Positions 1 through 11,537 are shown, counted from the first letter of the stretch. The stretch: 64,000 nt of DNA from Rachicladosporium sp. CCFEE 5018 (GCA_002077045.2 KZ111147.1:600037-664036), one strand, 5' to 3'. Numbers and translations are program-made. The notes: generated from the sequence alone by a model not told the origin.

Positions 1-3000
1 GCGCGGGTATGTTCTGAAGAGGCGGCGGAGAGGAAGAGGTGGCCTGTCTCGGAGAGGGAGAGGGCGCGACGTTTCCAGAGCTGTGAATATCATGTTAGCG
101 AGGGTGATTTCGTGCTTGAGGTATGTGATGACGTACCAAAGTATCAGGGAACTGAACGTTCAGATCCCCGACCACAACGCCCGGAGGCATATCGCTCCTG
201 TCTCTCTCTGCTGCGCTTCCGGTCCGCTCAGTGGGACTCGCCACGCTGCTGCCTACACTCTGCGCAGCGATCGATCGCCGCTTTGAGTTGCCGCCGATGT
301 TGCTCATGCGCTTGAAGAACCTGCTGGTGCGACTAGTGGCTGTTAGTGCAACGGCAGGCGAGTCATCGAAGAAGCTCACGCCTGTGCTGCTCGGCGGTGG
401 CGGAGGATAATTGACTGTCGGCACAGCGTCAATGCCGGTCAGAGGTGGTGGTGGAAGGCCCTTATTGCGACCGTATGATCTGCGGCGGACGGAGTTGAGG
501 ATACGGGACTCGGTGGAGTCGCGGCGGTTGTTTGAACTAAGCGCTGGTTCGTTCTTGGGTACGCTGGTTTCAAGAGGCGGGAGGAAGGCCTGAGAGACCG
601 ATGTTGGCGTGGGAATACCACGGCGATGGCTGATCTCGATGCGGGACTCCTGCAGGGTATTGGGCTCGGCCGATGCGCCTTCTTCGGCTTGTGGCTGGCC
701 GTAAGAGGTGCTCTGAGGGCGGACGATGCGAGCTCTTACAGAGACCGAGTCACGGTTGCTTGAAACGTCTTGCGAAGTGCTCCACACGGGTGCGCTGGTC
801 TCTGACTGGGAAGGCGCGATCGGCATAGCGCTGACGCGGTCGCCAGTCGGTCGACGCGCTCGGTAAGACCCAGTACGCGCTGTTGGTGAACGGGCCGGCG
901 CACGGCGGTCGTTGGCGATGAAGCTGTTCAGCTCAGATTCGGGTGTTATGGACCTTGTAGGCACTCGTACAGCGTTCGGGCTGGTATCGCGTGACGATTG
1001 TTCTGCTAGAGCCTGTATGCGCCTTGTGATGCCATCACTTACTTGTCTTCGCAAGATCGGCACACCCTCGCTACGGTCCAGTGTCGATGAGTGCACCGCA
1101 TGAGGACTCCTGTACGATTCCGGCGATCCAGTCAACTCTCTGGTAGCAGGCGGCTGCACTGACTCTGGTGAGACATCTGGCGAATTGCGCACAGTTCTGT
1201 TCACCGTGCTAGACTTCTGCGGGCTTTCGGATGCGGAGGCTTTGGAGGCCATTGACTGGTTGCTCGGCCTGCGCGGGAAGAACTGGGCACCGGGTCCAGG
1301 TGATTTAGAGACTGACATTGGTTTGGCTTCGTGCAGAGTCGCGCTTTTAAGCTCTTCGAGAAACTCATCGTCTGACAAGTCGCCATCGCTCATGTTGTGA
1401 CGCTCCACTGCGATGTGTAGTGGCTCCACGATACCGCGCCTGCGCTTTGCAAGATCACTGCCTTTGCGCTTAGGTGACTGAGGCGGGATATCGAGGTTGT
1501 CGCCATGCTCTAGCTGGTCGAGAGCGCTTCTCTCCTCGGTGGGAGTCTCTACAACATGCGGCTCGGATCCGGCTTCGTTCTGTCCGCTGCTCGAAGGAGG
1601 TCTTGAGGACGCAGTGGTGATGATTGAGGGCACATCAGTAAGCAGATGCTCGCGCGAAGTCGTGAACGAAGGTTCCAGAGCTGGTCGACCTAATGTGGGA
1701 CTATCGGTCGAGGGTGGATCACGAAGCCTTGCAAATGGCAGCACTGCTTTCGGCACCGAATTTGTATCTGGCTCTGCAGCCATCGTGGGCGTTTCTGGCG
1801 AGGTCTCCAATCTCTTGAGAGACTGCCTGCTCATTCTGGCCGACTGTCGTGCACTTGACGGATTTGACAGTGTTGGCTCCGAGGGAGGCGCTGTCGCTTC
1901 TGGCACCTCGCTCCCCACCTTGGTGACCTCCATTGGCGGCTCGGACTCGTCCTCGGGGACTTGCGTTTCCTTTGGTGGCGGTGATGTGGCCTGTGGTATG
2001 CTCTCTTCCTGAACACTTTGTTCGATTCTAGGCTCCAGAGGCTGCTTATAATTGTGTTGTTCATAGTTCATCTCGATACCAGAGTCCGGTTTCTTGTTCG
2101 CTGCATATCCGTTCATGCCTTCCGTCGGTGCCAATGTCCTCTTTTCCTCGTTCACTTCCGGCGGCACCTCCTCGATGACTGGCGCCACAAGCTTGGGCAG
2201 CTCAGGGGCATCATCCGCAAGTGGCGGCATTTGTAGCTGTGGGTTAGACTTCCTGAGCTGCCGTTTCCGTAGTTCCAGCGCCTTCATCAGGCGGAGCTTA
2301 TCAGGAGTCATCGAAGTGCTTTTCTGCGAAGACATGCTTTTCACACTTCCTCGTGATATTGGGCGCGGAGTGTACTCTGCTTGGATTGGTATTGGCGGTG
2401 GCGCGGGATAGGATGACATGACCTGCGCATGTGTCAATGTGGCCGGGCCTTGCGACTTTGGCCGGATCTGATCAGGCTTCGATCGAAAGGCCGCTGGTAG
2501 CGCGCTAATGCTAGACATAGATGGACGTTTAGCCTTGTCGGGTGACACCATTCGGGGCGCGAGTTTGACCTTTGGCTTATCGAGGTAGCTGAAGTCGAAG
2601 GGCTCGTCGTAAGGTGCCTTCTCGGTGTGCACAGGGAAGGCGCGAACCAGGTCATCAATCCCGGGTGAGGTCTCCGATGGTGCATCAGCTTTCGATTCTG
2701 TACTCGGTGGGTTTGCGTGCGTCAGTTCCTCTGACTTCACGCTCGCTATCTCTCTTCGCATAGTACTAGCATCACTGGCGTTCGAGCTTTGTCGCGCTGA
2801 TGATCGTGAGGGCAGACTAGGCAATTCTGCGACCCTGGATTGCTCCTGCGCCACCGCATTCTGGGCAAGTGGATTCGAGGCGTTCACATCCTGCACAGGC
2901 ACCTGGGGTTTCGACATTGGGTCTACTTCGTTAGCAGCAGACAGATCTGACCCTCCATTCGACCCTCCGTAATTCGAGTATGGTGAAGGCACCGGAGAAG

Positions 3001-3811
3001 TAATCGACGATATGGACCGCCCACCGGAGTCCTCGCGCACAAGATATTGCGAAAGCGATGGTTTTGTTACGCCTGACAGAGGTGATGTAGTTCGACCGCT
3101 CGTTTCGCTCGAGACGTAAATGGAAGGAGTCGGCCGGTCTGATGGGCGCATCAGCTGATCCACCCGTCGCTCCATTTTATATTGACGGGTTCCGAAGATT
3201 TGGCCAGAGTTGTTCTGACCTCGAATGCCTTTCCCTGCATTTCCCGTATCCTCGCCATCCTCGCTGATCTCGTGCAACCGACTGCTCGAGGCCGAAGGCG
3301 AAGCTGTGTGTAGTGGGAATGAAGATGCCAGCGATGTATCGTTCAGCCCGTCAGCTTGCGTAATCTCCAGCAATGTCTCATACGGGGAGTATCGCTCAAG
3401 GACATCCTGGAAGTGGACTGCCGTTCGTGCTGCACTTGCGTGTTAATCTTCTAATGCCATGTATGACACTCTCTGTCTTCGATATTCACCCACCTTGAAG
3501 CAATCGCGACGTTCCTTCCGGGATGTACTTGATGAGTACCTTTCTCCGCCGATAGATGATCAGTCCATACAGCGGTGACTGCTCTTCATACTTCGCGATC
3601 GCATTCCTCGCTTCATGAACTCCATTCTTTCCGCGCGATAGCAATTCCACCGAGTCTCTGTTCACGTAGCGTAACAAGAACCTGCGATCATTCCTCAGCT
3701 CCTGCACTCAATTGCGCACACCTCAACCCACACTCACCATCCGCCTGCCTCAGCAATCGCTGCCTGGTATGCATCGTATATGTTCTGCGCATCCAACCCA
3801 TTCAGCGACAT
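1..3811 (-). CDS. ADF-H-like, Ser/Pro-rich cytoskeletal protein (3' end outside window)
   Basis: Exons read 3738-3811, 3494-3681, 137-3429 and 1-80 (continuing left); introns of 56, 64 and 56 nt have GT..AG ends and restore one frame, giving more than 1,210 residues. The start ATG is at 3811-3809. Residues of about 25-110 (RYVNRDSVELL, ARNAIAKYEEQSPLYGLIIY, VLIKYIPEGTSRLLQART) resemble a divergent actin-depolymerising-factor/drebrin homology domain found in Pezizomycotina. The following 1,000 residues are low-complexity Ser/Pro/Arg sequence rich in possible phosphorylation sites and probably disordered. A conserved-looking tail (VVGDLNVQFPDTL then LWKRRALSLSE) begins just before the left edge. 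The actin link is inferred from the domain only; no catalytic residue is visible. Confidence 0.7.
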
Positions 3812-5251
3812 CGTCCGAACAACTCCGTCGTAATTGCGGCAGCAAGCGTAACGTGATCGCGGTCAAGTGCCGGCGTGGTCCAGGTCAGGGGTGCGAAGCG
3901 TCAACGTGACGGCGCAGTATCGACGACATGAGCAACGATGATAGCGGCGCATTCACAGTACAATAGCGAGAGGTGTCGCGGTAACGAACATGAGAATGGC
4001 AAATAGTGTGTCAGACCTGATACAGGGACGACATCGCGATCAACACAAATCTTCGCCCTCGACACGCTCCAGAGTCAAAGCGCCGAAAGAGTCGCGCGGA
4101 GGGTACCACCAACACACCCGCGCAATCCTGGTCGCGAATCCACCGGCGGCACATCAAATCGTGCGCACAGGGATAAGGGCAATCCAAAATACCGTCACCC
4201 CCTGGTCATCTGCGGCGTCCGCCCCCAAGTCCGGCCTTCCGCTGCTCTGTCATTTGCTGCAGCAAATGGGCTGATCTGATCTCCCGCACTCTGGATGGAC
4301 CGAGCACACGGCGTGCATATGAAACCACGCGCAATCGAGACCTGAATCATGCGCCTCTGCAGAGCGTTTCCGCTTGCAGCAAGTGCATCTGAGGACTTGG
4401 TCACGAGTACACTTCGACGACACATCCGAAATTGACGTGTCGCGGACGTACAGAGCTCTTACTACCTTGCTAAGTCGTACAGCAGTCGAAGAGATTCAAA
4501 CGTTGAGACTCTCTCGAATGCATTGCATGCAGGTCCAGGGGAGCCTCGGGATGTTATTGAGTTGAAGCTCATCACGGCGGCACCGCCGTGGCGCCAAAGC
4601 TGAGCAAGTGCCGTGCCGTTCTTTTCGTCAGCCTCGTGGATGCTGCCAAGTCTTCCAGATCATCCATTATCCTTCTTCTTGTCTCACTTCGCGTCGACTG
4701 TCCCGTTTCCGCGAGCAGATCAGGGTCATGTGTTTCGCACGGTATTCTATCCAACCTCCTCGAACCATGAACCGATGTGGATTACCTGTCGTGCGTTTAT
4801 CCTTGCTGGACAGTGCATGCTCCGGGCTGTGGGGATGCGAGGTCCATCCCGGAACGCAGCTCGCCAAGCAGGCACGCGAGTGACAAAGGAAGCGGACCGC
4901 TCAGCATCTCTCTGTGTTTGAGGACGCTGGGATATATGCAGCGCCGCGATAGTAAGTTCCTATATACGTCGTCGGAGAGAGCTTTGTCTCCTCTAGGAGC
5001 TCTCTTAGGTAGCACTGACGGTAATTCCCTATTGCAGTGCAATATATACTAGCAACTGTCAATGGCATAGATCTCTCGAGTGGTCCGCTTCTTCTGTCAT
5101 TGATGTGGTAGGCCACACCGGCTCCGAAGAACGCCCGTTATCGTTATCACGAACCCTATGAGAGAGCTTGATAGAAGTCTCCAACATTGACGGATGTCAT
5201 CTCACATGACATGAGACCGACCATCGCTTGAATTGGAGCAACGGGCTAGCC
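3812..5251. other. Gene-free 1.4-kb intergenic region containing a TIR element
   Basis: Short overlapping frames in this stretch look like no known protein and lack the C/G third-position bias of neighbouring genes. The one structured item is the inverted-repeat element at 4873-5107. The stretch separates the divergent promoters of the ADF-H-like gene and the OHCU decarboxylase gene. Confidence 0.6.
4873..5107. mobile_element. MITE-like TIR element, copy 1 (235 bp)
   Basis: The ends form a 30-bp inverted repeat matching at about 23 of 30 positions. The left end begins CACGCGAGTGACAAA and continues GGAAGCGGACCGCTC; the right end at 5078-5107 is its imperfect reverse complement (GAGTGGTCCGCTTCT). 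There is no coding capacity between them. A second copy with the same ends lies at 61682-61912. The size and structure fit a non-autonomous DNA transposon. Target-site duplication is not clear, and five flanking bases (GCAGG) are shared by both copies on the left, so the true left boundary may be slightly further out. Confidence 0.68.
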
Positions 5252-5860
5252 ATGAAGCATATCTACGACGTGGAAGTTCTTCCTCTTCCTGCACCCAGCG
5301 CGGTGTCATCTCTCTCCACAGAGGAACGAGCCAACGTCCTAGATCTGCTCTTCGAGCCCAGCACGCAGCTTCATACCCTCTCAGTACCTCTCCTACAATC
5401 CGAGACCTTCTCAACCTATCCAGACCTCATCGCGGCCGTGGGCGCACAGCTCAGTGCTCTTGCAGACTCCCCATCAACTTCTGATGCGAAGTGGCTGGAG
5501 GACATCCTGTCTTCGCACCCGAGACTAGGCGCGACGAAGGTAGAGTCTGAGCAGAGTGCGGCTGAGCAGGCGCAGCTAAAGGGTAGTGAAGAGGAAGCTG
5601 CGGCTTTGCATAAGCTGAATGAGGAGTATGAGGTGAAGTTCCCGGGCTTGAGATATGTGGTGTTTGTGAACGGACGGAGTAGACAGGAGGTCATGGAGGA
5701 CATGAAGTTGAGGATCGATGGCGGAGATCTGGGTGGGGAGCGGATAGCGGCTATCAGGGTGAGCTGTGGCTGATAGGTAATAGAGGGTGCTCGAGGCTGA
5801 CTCGTGCAGGCAATGTGTGAGATCGCGGTCGATCGAGCAGCGAAGCTCTTGCAGACATGA
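5252..5860 (+). CDS. OHCU decarboxylase (uricase-pathway)
   Basis: Exons 5252-5758 and 5810-5860, joined across a 51-nt intron, give 185 residues. The protein is a 2-oxo-4-hydroxy-4-carboxy-5-ureidoimidazoline decarboxylase, which makes S-allantoin in urate breakdown. Diagnostic sequence includes the helix with SSHPRLGATKV (the His is the expected catalytic residue), the following SEQSAAEQAQL segment with the catalytic-type Glu, and FPGLRYVVFVNGRSR. The intron brings in the last helix, AMCEIAVDRAAKLLQT, typical of the family; without it the frame would end early at GELRVSCG-like sequence. The start ATG at 5252 is the first in frame. No peroxisomal C-terminal tripeptide is present. Confidence 0.92.
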
Positions 5861-6606
5861 GCTTGAGCAACCTGTGAGGCCATCACAGCGAGGCAGACCG
5901 TACATGTAGTCTTCTGGGCATCACGCGGAAATGACTGCACCCAGTACGGGGACCAAGACTCCCGAGACTTTCCGCTTGCCTCGAGCGAAGACTCGAGTCC
6001 TTTTCGTGGTCCTGCAGTCATCGCCCAAAGAGGTATCAGTTTTGCGACTTTCTCGATTGGAAGATTTTATCTGGTGCTGCGATCTTGGAGCTCGTCGAAT
6101 GTCAACAGGCAGATCCGGAGGTGGCGATGAGCATGAAAGATGGCTCAGAATGCCGGAGAGCGTATGGCTTCGCGTAAGGACGCATCATGGCAGGATGGTC
6201 GTTCAGATGAAAGAGTGTCGCTTGCATGCGGCCCACGTTGCAGTGGTCGGCCACAGGGTTCGACTTTCTCGAACGGAGGTATCATAGGACGTCGGGCACA
6301 GCCTTTGAAGAGTCTATGATAGATCATTTCAAGTACTAGAATATATTGAAGTTGTTTTCGTTCATTTTGAGTCCGACTTTTGGTGTACAAATGGATTATG
6401 GAGGTTTTCGAGGGCGTGGTGCTGACAGGAAGTTGTAGCCAACTTCATTTTCACTCTCAAACTTGTAGGTCGACCAACGTTCGTTGTCAGCGACCTGTCC
6501 CTTCCCGTTTGAGACGATCTAATCTGTCGATGATCGAGCCGACTATCTCTGTGTCATCTGGAGACTACATATACTAGTTCCCAGCAATTGACTGTACCGC
6601 ATTAAG
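5861..6606. other. Intergenic, nothing recognised
   Basis: About 750 bases between the OHCU gene and gpi12, both on the plus strand. Frames on both strands are short and show no family motif. The part next to 6606 is presumably the gpi12 promoter. Confidence 0.5.
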
Positions 6607-7449
6607 ATGAACTGGACACTGGTCGCTCAGATCCCTCTGCTGATCGTTGGATGCTGGCTCTTCACAGCATACCTGATCACAGGCTTTCCTACACTTCGAG
6701 GCAAGCGAATATGTCTCCTCATCGCTCATCCAGACGACGAAGCAATGTTCTTCGCTCCATCGGTCATCACCCTCACCCAGCAGTCGCAGTCTCTCGGCAA
6801 TCAACTCTTCATCCTTTGCCTAAGCAGCGGCGACGCAGACGGACTGGGTCAAACTCGCAAGACCGAGCTTGTCAAGTCTGCTCTATTGTTGGGCATCACG
6901 TCGGCCGAGCACGTTGTGGTCGTGGAGGATGAGCGATTTCCAGACTCGATGACTAAGACATGGGACACGAAGGAGATCTCGAAGGTACTAGCGCATTACT
7001 TCGCACCCAAGATCGCTTCCAATCCCACGAATCGAGCACCGGAGGCCCTCATTGATGTGGTTATCACGTTTGACGCTAAGGGCGTCAGTGGGCATCCGAA
7101 CCACGTCTCACTCTACCATGGTGCGAAAGTCTTCCTCGGGTCGCTCATGCAACGTCACAAAGGCTGGGAGTGTCCAGTCAAGCTGTACACTCTGACGTCG
7201 ACGAATGTCGTTCGCAAGTACAGCAGCATCGTGGACTCCATATTCACTGTGCTTACCTGCATTTGGCGAACGAAGGATGGGAAGGACTTTCCCTCGCCGC
7301 TGCTGGCAGTCAATGGGCCGATGGGCATTCGTACAGCGCAGCTGACCATGACAACGGCTCACAAGAGTCAGATGCGATGGTTCCGGTGGGGATGGATCGG
7401 CGTGAGCAGGTACATGATTGTCAACGACCTGGTGAAAGTGAAACCCTGA
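6607..7449 (+). CDS. gpi12: GlcNAc-phosphatidylinositol de-N-acetylase (Gpi12/PIG-L)
   Basis: Single exon, 280 residues. It removes the acetyl group from GlcNAc-PI, the second step of GPI-anchor synthesis at the cytosolic face of the ER. An N-terminal membrane helix (residues about 5-25) is followed by the zinc-site motif AHPDDEAMFF at 40-49, LFILCLSSGDADGLG, RKTELVKSALLLGI, and the downstream SGHPNHVSLYHG motif that supplies further metal ligands. The length matches the family. It is convergent with the next gene, with only 25 bases between the stop codons, so the two 3' UTRs must overlap. Confidence 0.95.
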   Translation: MNWTLVAQIPLLIVGCWLFTAYLITGFPTLRGKRICLLIAHPDDEAMFFAPSVITLTQQSQSLGNQLFILCLSSGDADGLGQTRKTELVKSALLLGITSAEHVVVVEDERFPDSMTKTWDTKEISKVLAHYFAPKIASNPTNRAPEALIDVVITFDAKGVSGHPNHVSLYHGAKVFLGSLMQRHKGWECPVKLYTLTSTNVVRKYSSIVDSIFTVLTCIWRTKDGKDFPSPLLAVNGPMGIRTAQLTMTTAHKSQMRWFRWGWIGVSRYMIVNDLVKVKP

Positions 7450-7474
7450 TCAAAGTTGCCGCTGCAACACCGCA

Positions 7475-8170
7475 TCAAAACACGGCATATCCATTGAAGT
7501 ACAGATATGCTACAACCGGCAGCACACTCGCCGCAGCGTACGGCAGCTGCATCTCAATCACACTCCACACCCACAGCGTCCCCAGCGGTGGCGCTTGCTT
7601 CATCACTGCATAGTACGCAAAGTTGTTGCCGACATGAATCGTATAGCATCCAGCCGCCACCGCAACTCCCAGGAAGAACACCTGCCTCGCAACCTGCCAC
7701 CTTTGCGCAAGCTCACTCCGCGTGATATACACCAGCAACCAGAGCACAGGCAATACGGTAAACGTCCGCTTCCAGATCGGACCCCACACGATCTCCTGTC
7801 GATACTGATTGAACGTCAAAACGTCCATCGTAAAGTGGAACATCGCCAAGCAGACAGACCAGAAAACCGCCTGGCCGAAGACTCCGATCGGCTCATCGTC
7901 CGGAGAGCCAAGGCCGGCTGTAAGGATGTTTCCGCCTTCGTCGCGCACGGCGCCATCGAGATGTTTGGGGTCAAAAGGCTGGCCTTGGGAGAGGAGGTCC
8001 CTCTTTTCGTCGTAGAGGTCCAAAAGGGTCTTGCCTTTAGGACCTGAGCGGTCCGGATGGGCCATCTTGATGTTTGGGGTTTTCGTTGGTGGAGCTATGG
8101 ACTGAGAGGAGGACTTTGCTGCTGCGCGGCGCTCGCGGCGATTACCGGGAGCTTTTGCGTCGTCGGCCAT
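7475..8170 (-). CDS. Conserved fungal membrane protein (DUF7719-like)
   Basis: Single exon, 231 residues; the ATG at 8170 is followed by a charged N-terminus (RRERRAAAK) and then about four hydrophobic helices (FGQAVFWSVCLAMFHFTM, TFTVLPVLWLLVYI, VFFLGVAVAAGCYTI, YAAASVLPVVAYLYF). The layout fits a small family found across Ascomycota and annotated as DUF7719; no biochemical role is known to me. The soluble N-terminal third carries KMAHPDRSGPKGKTLLDLYDEK, probably the most conserved part. It is convergent with gpi12. Confidence 0.8.
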   Translation of the reverse strand: MADDAKAPGNRRERRAAAKSSSQSIAPPTKTPNIKMAHPDRSGPKGKTLLDLYDEKRDLLSQGQPFDPKHLDGAVRDEGGNILTAGLGSPDDEPIGVFGQAVFWSVCLAMFHFTMDVLTFNQYRQEIVWGPIWKRTFTVLPVLWLLVYITRSELAQRWQVARQVFFLGVAVAAGCYTIHVGNNFAYYAVMKQAPPLGTLWVWSVIEMQLPYAAASVLPVVAYLYFNGYAVF

Positions 8171-8629
8171 GATGATTGCCCTTCCAAGGCTGCCAGCGTC
8201 TAGAGTTTACTGCAGATCTTGTAGCGATAGCAGTGCCTCTCACGGTCGGTACGATGTTCTGCGTTACACTTGCATTAACGTCTGTCGGCGTCCAGCGATC
8301 GTCGTGATTGAAAGTACAAATTTGGTCGATGAAACAAGACTCCTGTTATGTTATAGATTTAATCATGAGATACTCGTGTGCGGTGGTACCTGCAGCAGAA
8401 ACGTCTATTTCAAGCAGCGGGAGTACCCGTCGGTTGCCACGCACTCCAAAGTCGCAACATCAAGACGATCGCATTGTGAAATCTCGATTCCACGCATTTA
8501 CTGCATCACGCTCGCTACATAACACCACTACACCGCGACTTACTCTCCGCTGAACCGAACGCCTCTGCTCTCCCCATCGACAAGCCTCCTCAAGCCAGCG
8601 CGCACAACACGACAGCCTCGCCCGCCAGC
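8171..8629. promoter_or_regulatory. Divergent intergenic region between DUF7719-like gene and chs7
   Basis: 459 bases separate the two start codons, so both core promoters must be here. The 3' half is a C-rich tract typical of fungal 5' leaders (for example CCTCCTCAAGCCAGCGCGC just before chs7). No clear TATA box is seen. Confidence 0.4.
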
Positions 8630-9706
8630 ATGGGCTTCGGCGACTTCGCATCGATATGCGAGAAGACGCCCCTCCCACTATGCCCTCTCGTTGGCGGCAT
8701 CTCGCCGCTCACCGGTAAACACATGACACAGTCGCTTTGCTACTCGCGAACGATCCAGCTGGCGAACACCATCATCTTTCAAGGCGCGGCGGGGTTCACC
8801 CACATCATTGCGCTCATCATGATCGTGATCATGATCATACATGTTAGGAGCAAATTCACGGCTGTTGGTATGTATATGGTAGTCTGCGGGTGGAAATGGC
8901 ACAGGGCGAAGTGCTAACACATTGCAATCACAGGCCGCAAAGAAATCACGACCTTCTTCTACTCCTACGCCCTCCTCACTATGATCTCCCTCGTCATCGA
9001 CTGCGGCGTCGTCCCACCCGGCAGTAGCGCATACGCCTACTTCGTCGCTGCACAGTGCGGCCTCGCGAGCAGCACAGCAATCTGCCTCATGATCAACGGC
9101 TTCGTCGGCTTCCAGCTCTACGAAGACGGTACAACGCTCTCCGTCTGGCTCCTACGCGGTAGCAGCGTAGTGATGTTCCTCATCAGCTTCGCGGTCTCGC
9201 TGCTGACGTTCAAGGCATGGGCTGGACTGGGACCGGAGAACACCATCGGGCTGTTTGTTGTGGTATACCTCTTCTCGGCGCTGTTCGTCTTCGTCTACTT
9301 TGTCATGCAGATCCTGCTCGTCATTGGCACGCTGCAGGAGCGCTGGCCACTCTGGCACATCGGCTTCGGCGCCTTCTTCTTCGTCATCGGTCAGGTCATC
9401 CTATACGTCTTCAGCAAGACGATCTGCGACAACGTGGCGCATTACATGGACGGCTTGTTCTTCGCTACGGTGTGTAACCTACTGGCTGTAATGATGGTGT
9501 ACAAATACTGGGATTCGATAACAAAGGAGGATCTGGAGTTCAGCGTTTGGCAAAAGCAGAACAATTGGGAAGTGAAGGAGCTGCTACCTTCTGGTGACGA
9601 TTCGGACGTGCGAAGGAGTAATATCTACGGCGAGTCGGAATATGCGAGCCAAGGGTTCTATCATCAGCAGGGCGGGCAACGGAATAGCGTGTATGGCAAT
9701 TACTAG
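8630..9706 (+). CDS. chs7: Chitin synthase export chaperone Chs7
   Basis: Exons 8630-8867 and 8934-9706 with a 66-nt intron (GTATGT..CACAG) give 336 residues. Chs7 is an ER membrane chaperone required for exit of class IV (Chs3-type) chitin synthase. The N-terminus MGFGDFASICEKTPLPLCPLV and the LCYSRTIQLANTIIFQ segment are hallmarks. About seven hydrophobic helices follow and the C-terminus is cytosolic and polar, ending QQGGQRNSVYGNY. The length is normal. The splice joins AVG to RKEITTFFYSY without a frame change. Confidence 0.96.
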
Positions 9707-10264
9707 GTCTGCAGGTTGGCATGGCGTTCACGGGATGGGCTCTTGGGTAGTGGTGCTGTATAGCGACAGTCACAGGCGACGTCACGCAGCGACCGCGCAC
9801 GGTGAAGATATGGTTCATGACTTACCTGCACTCGAGACCATGAACAACGGACAATACTCACTCAGCATCAGTTCTTACTCACGAGCAGTGCACTATGAGA
9901 ACCTACCTTTAAGCAAGTGAACTCCGCTTCTCGGAAAGTCTTGAACGCTCTTGTGCCACCAGAAGTGCACCTGTAATCGTGAATTCCATCTTTCCGCATC
10001 CGTGAGAGAGCAATCTAGCCTGCCTCGAGCTTGAGTTTCACCGACGTGGCATTCGATTGTCTCAATCCCTCAGGCAAGGTGATCACGGCATATTCCACGC
10101 TTCAGACTCTTGAAGAAGTGGAAACACGCGTCTACGACTTTATGTGAGATACGAGATACTGCCTGACTACCTATGAAATCGTTGAACGTCAGACAAGTTC
10201 CCAATCTGCATACCAGCCAGAACGCACGACACTTGAAACCCCCATGCTGTTGCACTCACACTTT
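9707..10264. other. Convergent intergenic region, nothing recognised
   Basis: 558 bases between chs7 (plus strand) and the secreted Thr-rich gene (minus strand). Only short frames without coding bias occur. The region must contain both 3' UTRs. Confidence 0.45.
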
Positions 10265-11537
10265 TCAGCCCACACAGTTCCCGGTGATGTAAGCAAAATC
10301 CACACTAGGATCCGCAACGGCAGTGTATTGCGCCGTGTAAGTATACAGCAAGAAGTTCGGAAATTCAATGAACGTGCACGTATTGGTGACTTGATTGAAG
10401 TTGACCGCACCGCAGTAATTGTCGTTGTTGCACGCCACCAAGCAGTCTCGCAACGTCGTGGCGCCGTTGGCCTGGTTGTTCGGCGTGTCTGAACCGAAGG
10501 ATCCGTAGCTGCCTTGCATGCTGCAAAGGACGTTGTAGGTGCAGGTGTATACTCCATTGCTGTTTCCGTTGTTGCCGCTGAGACAGGACGGCGTTACGGT
10601 GGCGGTGGCGGTTACGGTTGCGCTGGTGGTCGTTGCTAGGACTATGGAAATGTCGTCTGTCAATGTGACGGTTTCAGTGACTGTTGTGAAGCTTGTAGCT
10701 GTGCTGGACCCGAAGGAGGTGCTTGTGGCGACGTTTGTGACGGTGACGGTGTTGGTTACTGTTCCTGTGCTTGTGCTCGTTTGCGTGGCCTGATATGAAC
10801 AGTCAGTGACTTCAACCGTAGAGCTGATATTTGTTCAGACTTACAGTGACGGTCTTTGGCGTCTCTATACAAGAGCATCCAGTGCTAAGGATCGCCGATG
10901 CTTGCGCTGCCAAAGCGCTCCAAACGTCATTCTGCGTCGTGGAAGTCGTGGCCGTTGATGTACACGATGTTGTCGTCTTCGATGTCGTCTTTGATGTGCA
11001 CGACGTCGTCGTCTTCATGGTAGTCTTCGTTGATGTGCTCGTCGTCTTCTGTGTCCTTGCTTCGAGCTCTCGCTTGCCAACACCTGTCGGTGCTGCGGTC
11101 CGCTGTGGCCACTTCGCGAGCAACGAGGTCGGCACCGTCGGCACGTCAGTACGCTTCGCCTTCGCTTGCACGCCCCCCGTTACGGTCACAGTGACCGTAA
11201 CGGCATCGGTTTCCGTACTGGTCGAAAATAAATCTACTGTCGCAATCGTTGACACGTCGACAGTAACGGAGTCGGTCTCAGTCGAGACAAGTGTCGATAG
11301 GACAACCTGCGTAGTCGAAGTAGTCTGTGTTGCGGTGACAGTAGATGTAGCGTATGCGGCTACCGTCGTCGTTGTTGTGACAGGAGCTACAGGAAATCGA
11401 GAACTGCAGTAGCTCTGTGCCGGGGCGTATGTCGAAAATGGCTGGAACAGCTTATATGGATTGCTGGAACAGATCGCCGAGCCACTTGCAGATGTCAGAC
11501 CAGCCGTGGCTGTAAGGTATATCAAGAAGCGATGCAT
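10265..11537 (-). CDS. Secreted Thr-rich protein with Cys-rich PAN/apple-like C-terminal domain
   Basis: Exons 10845-11537 and 10265-10789 with a 55-nt intron give 405 residues. The ATG at 11537 starts a signal peptide (MHRFLIYLTATAGLTSASGS). The middle is Thr/Ser/Val-rich, with runs such as TDAVTVTVTVT and TTSCTSKTTSKTTTSC, likely heavily O-mannosylated. The last 100 residues hold a Cys-rich domain (CLSG, CTYNVLCSMQG, LRDCLVACNNDNYCGAVNF, CTFIEF, GNC) that resembles PAN/apple-type adhesive modules. A GPI signal is not evident, so it is probably secreted or wall-associated. The exact function is unknown. Confidence 0.82.

Noticed and set aside
5416..6021. 201-codon minus-strand frame over the OHCU gene
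   Set aside because: Antisense shadow of a well-supported gene; no family motif and reversed codon bias.
10831..11412. 193-codon plus-strand Val-rich frame
   Set aside because: Antisense of the Thr-rich coding sequence: Thr codons read backward give Val/Cys. No start context or motif.
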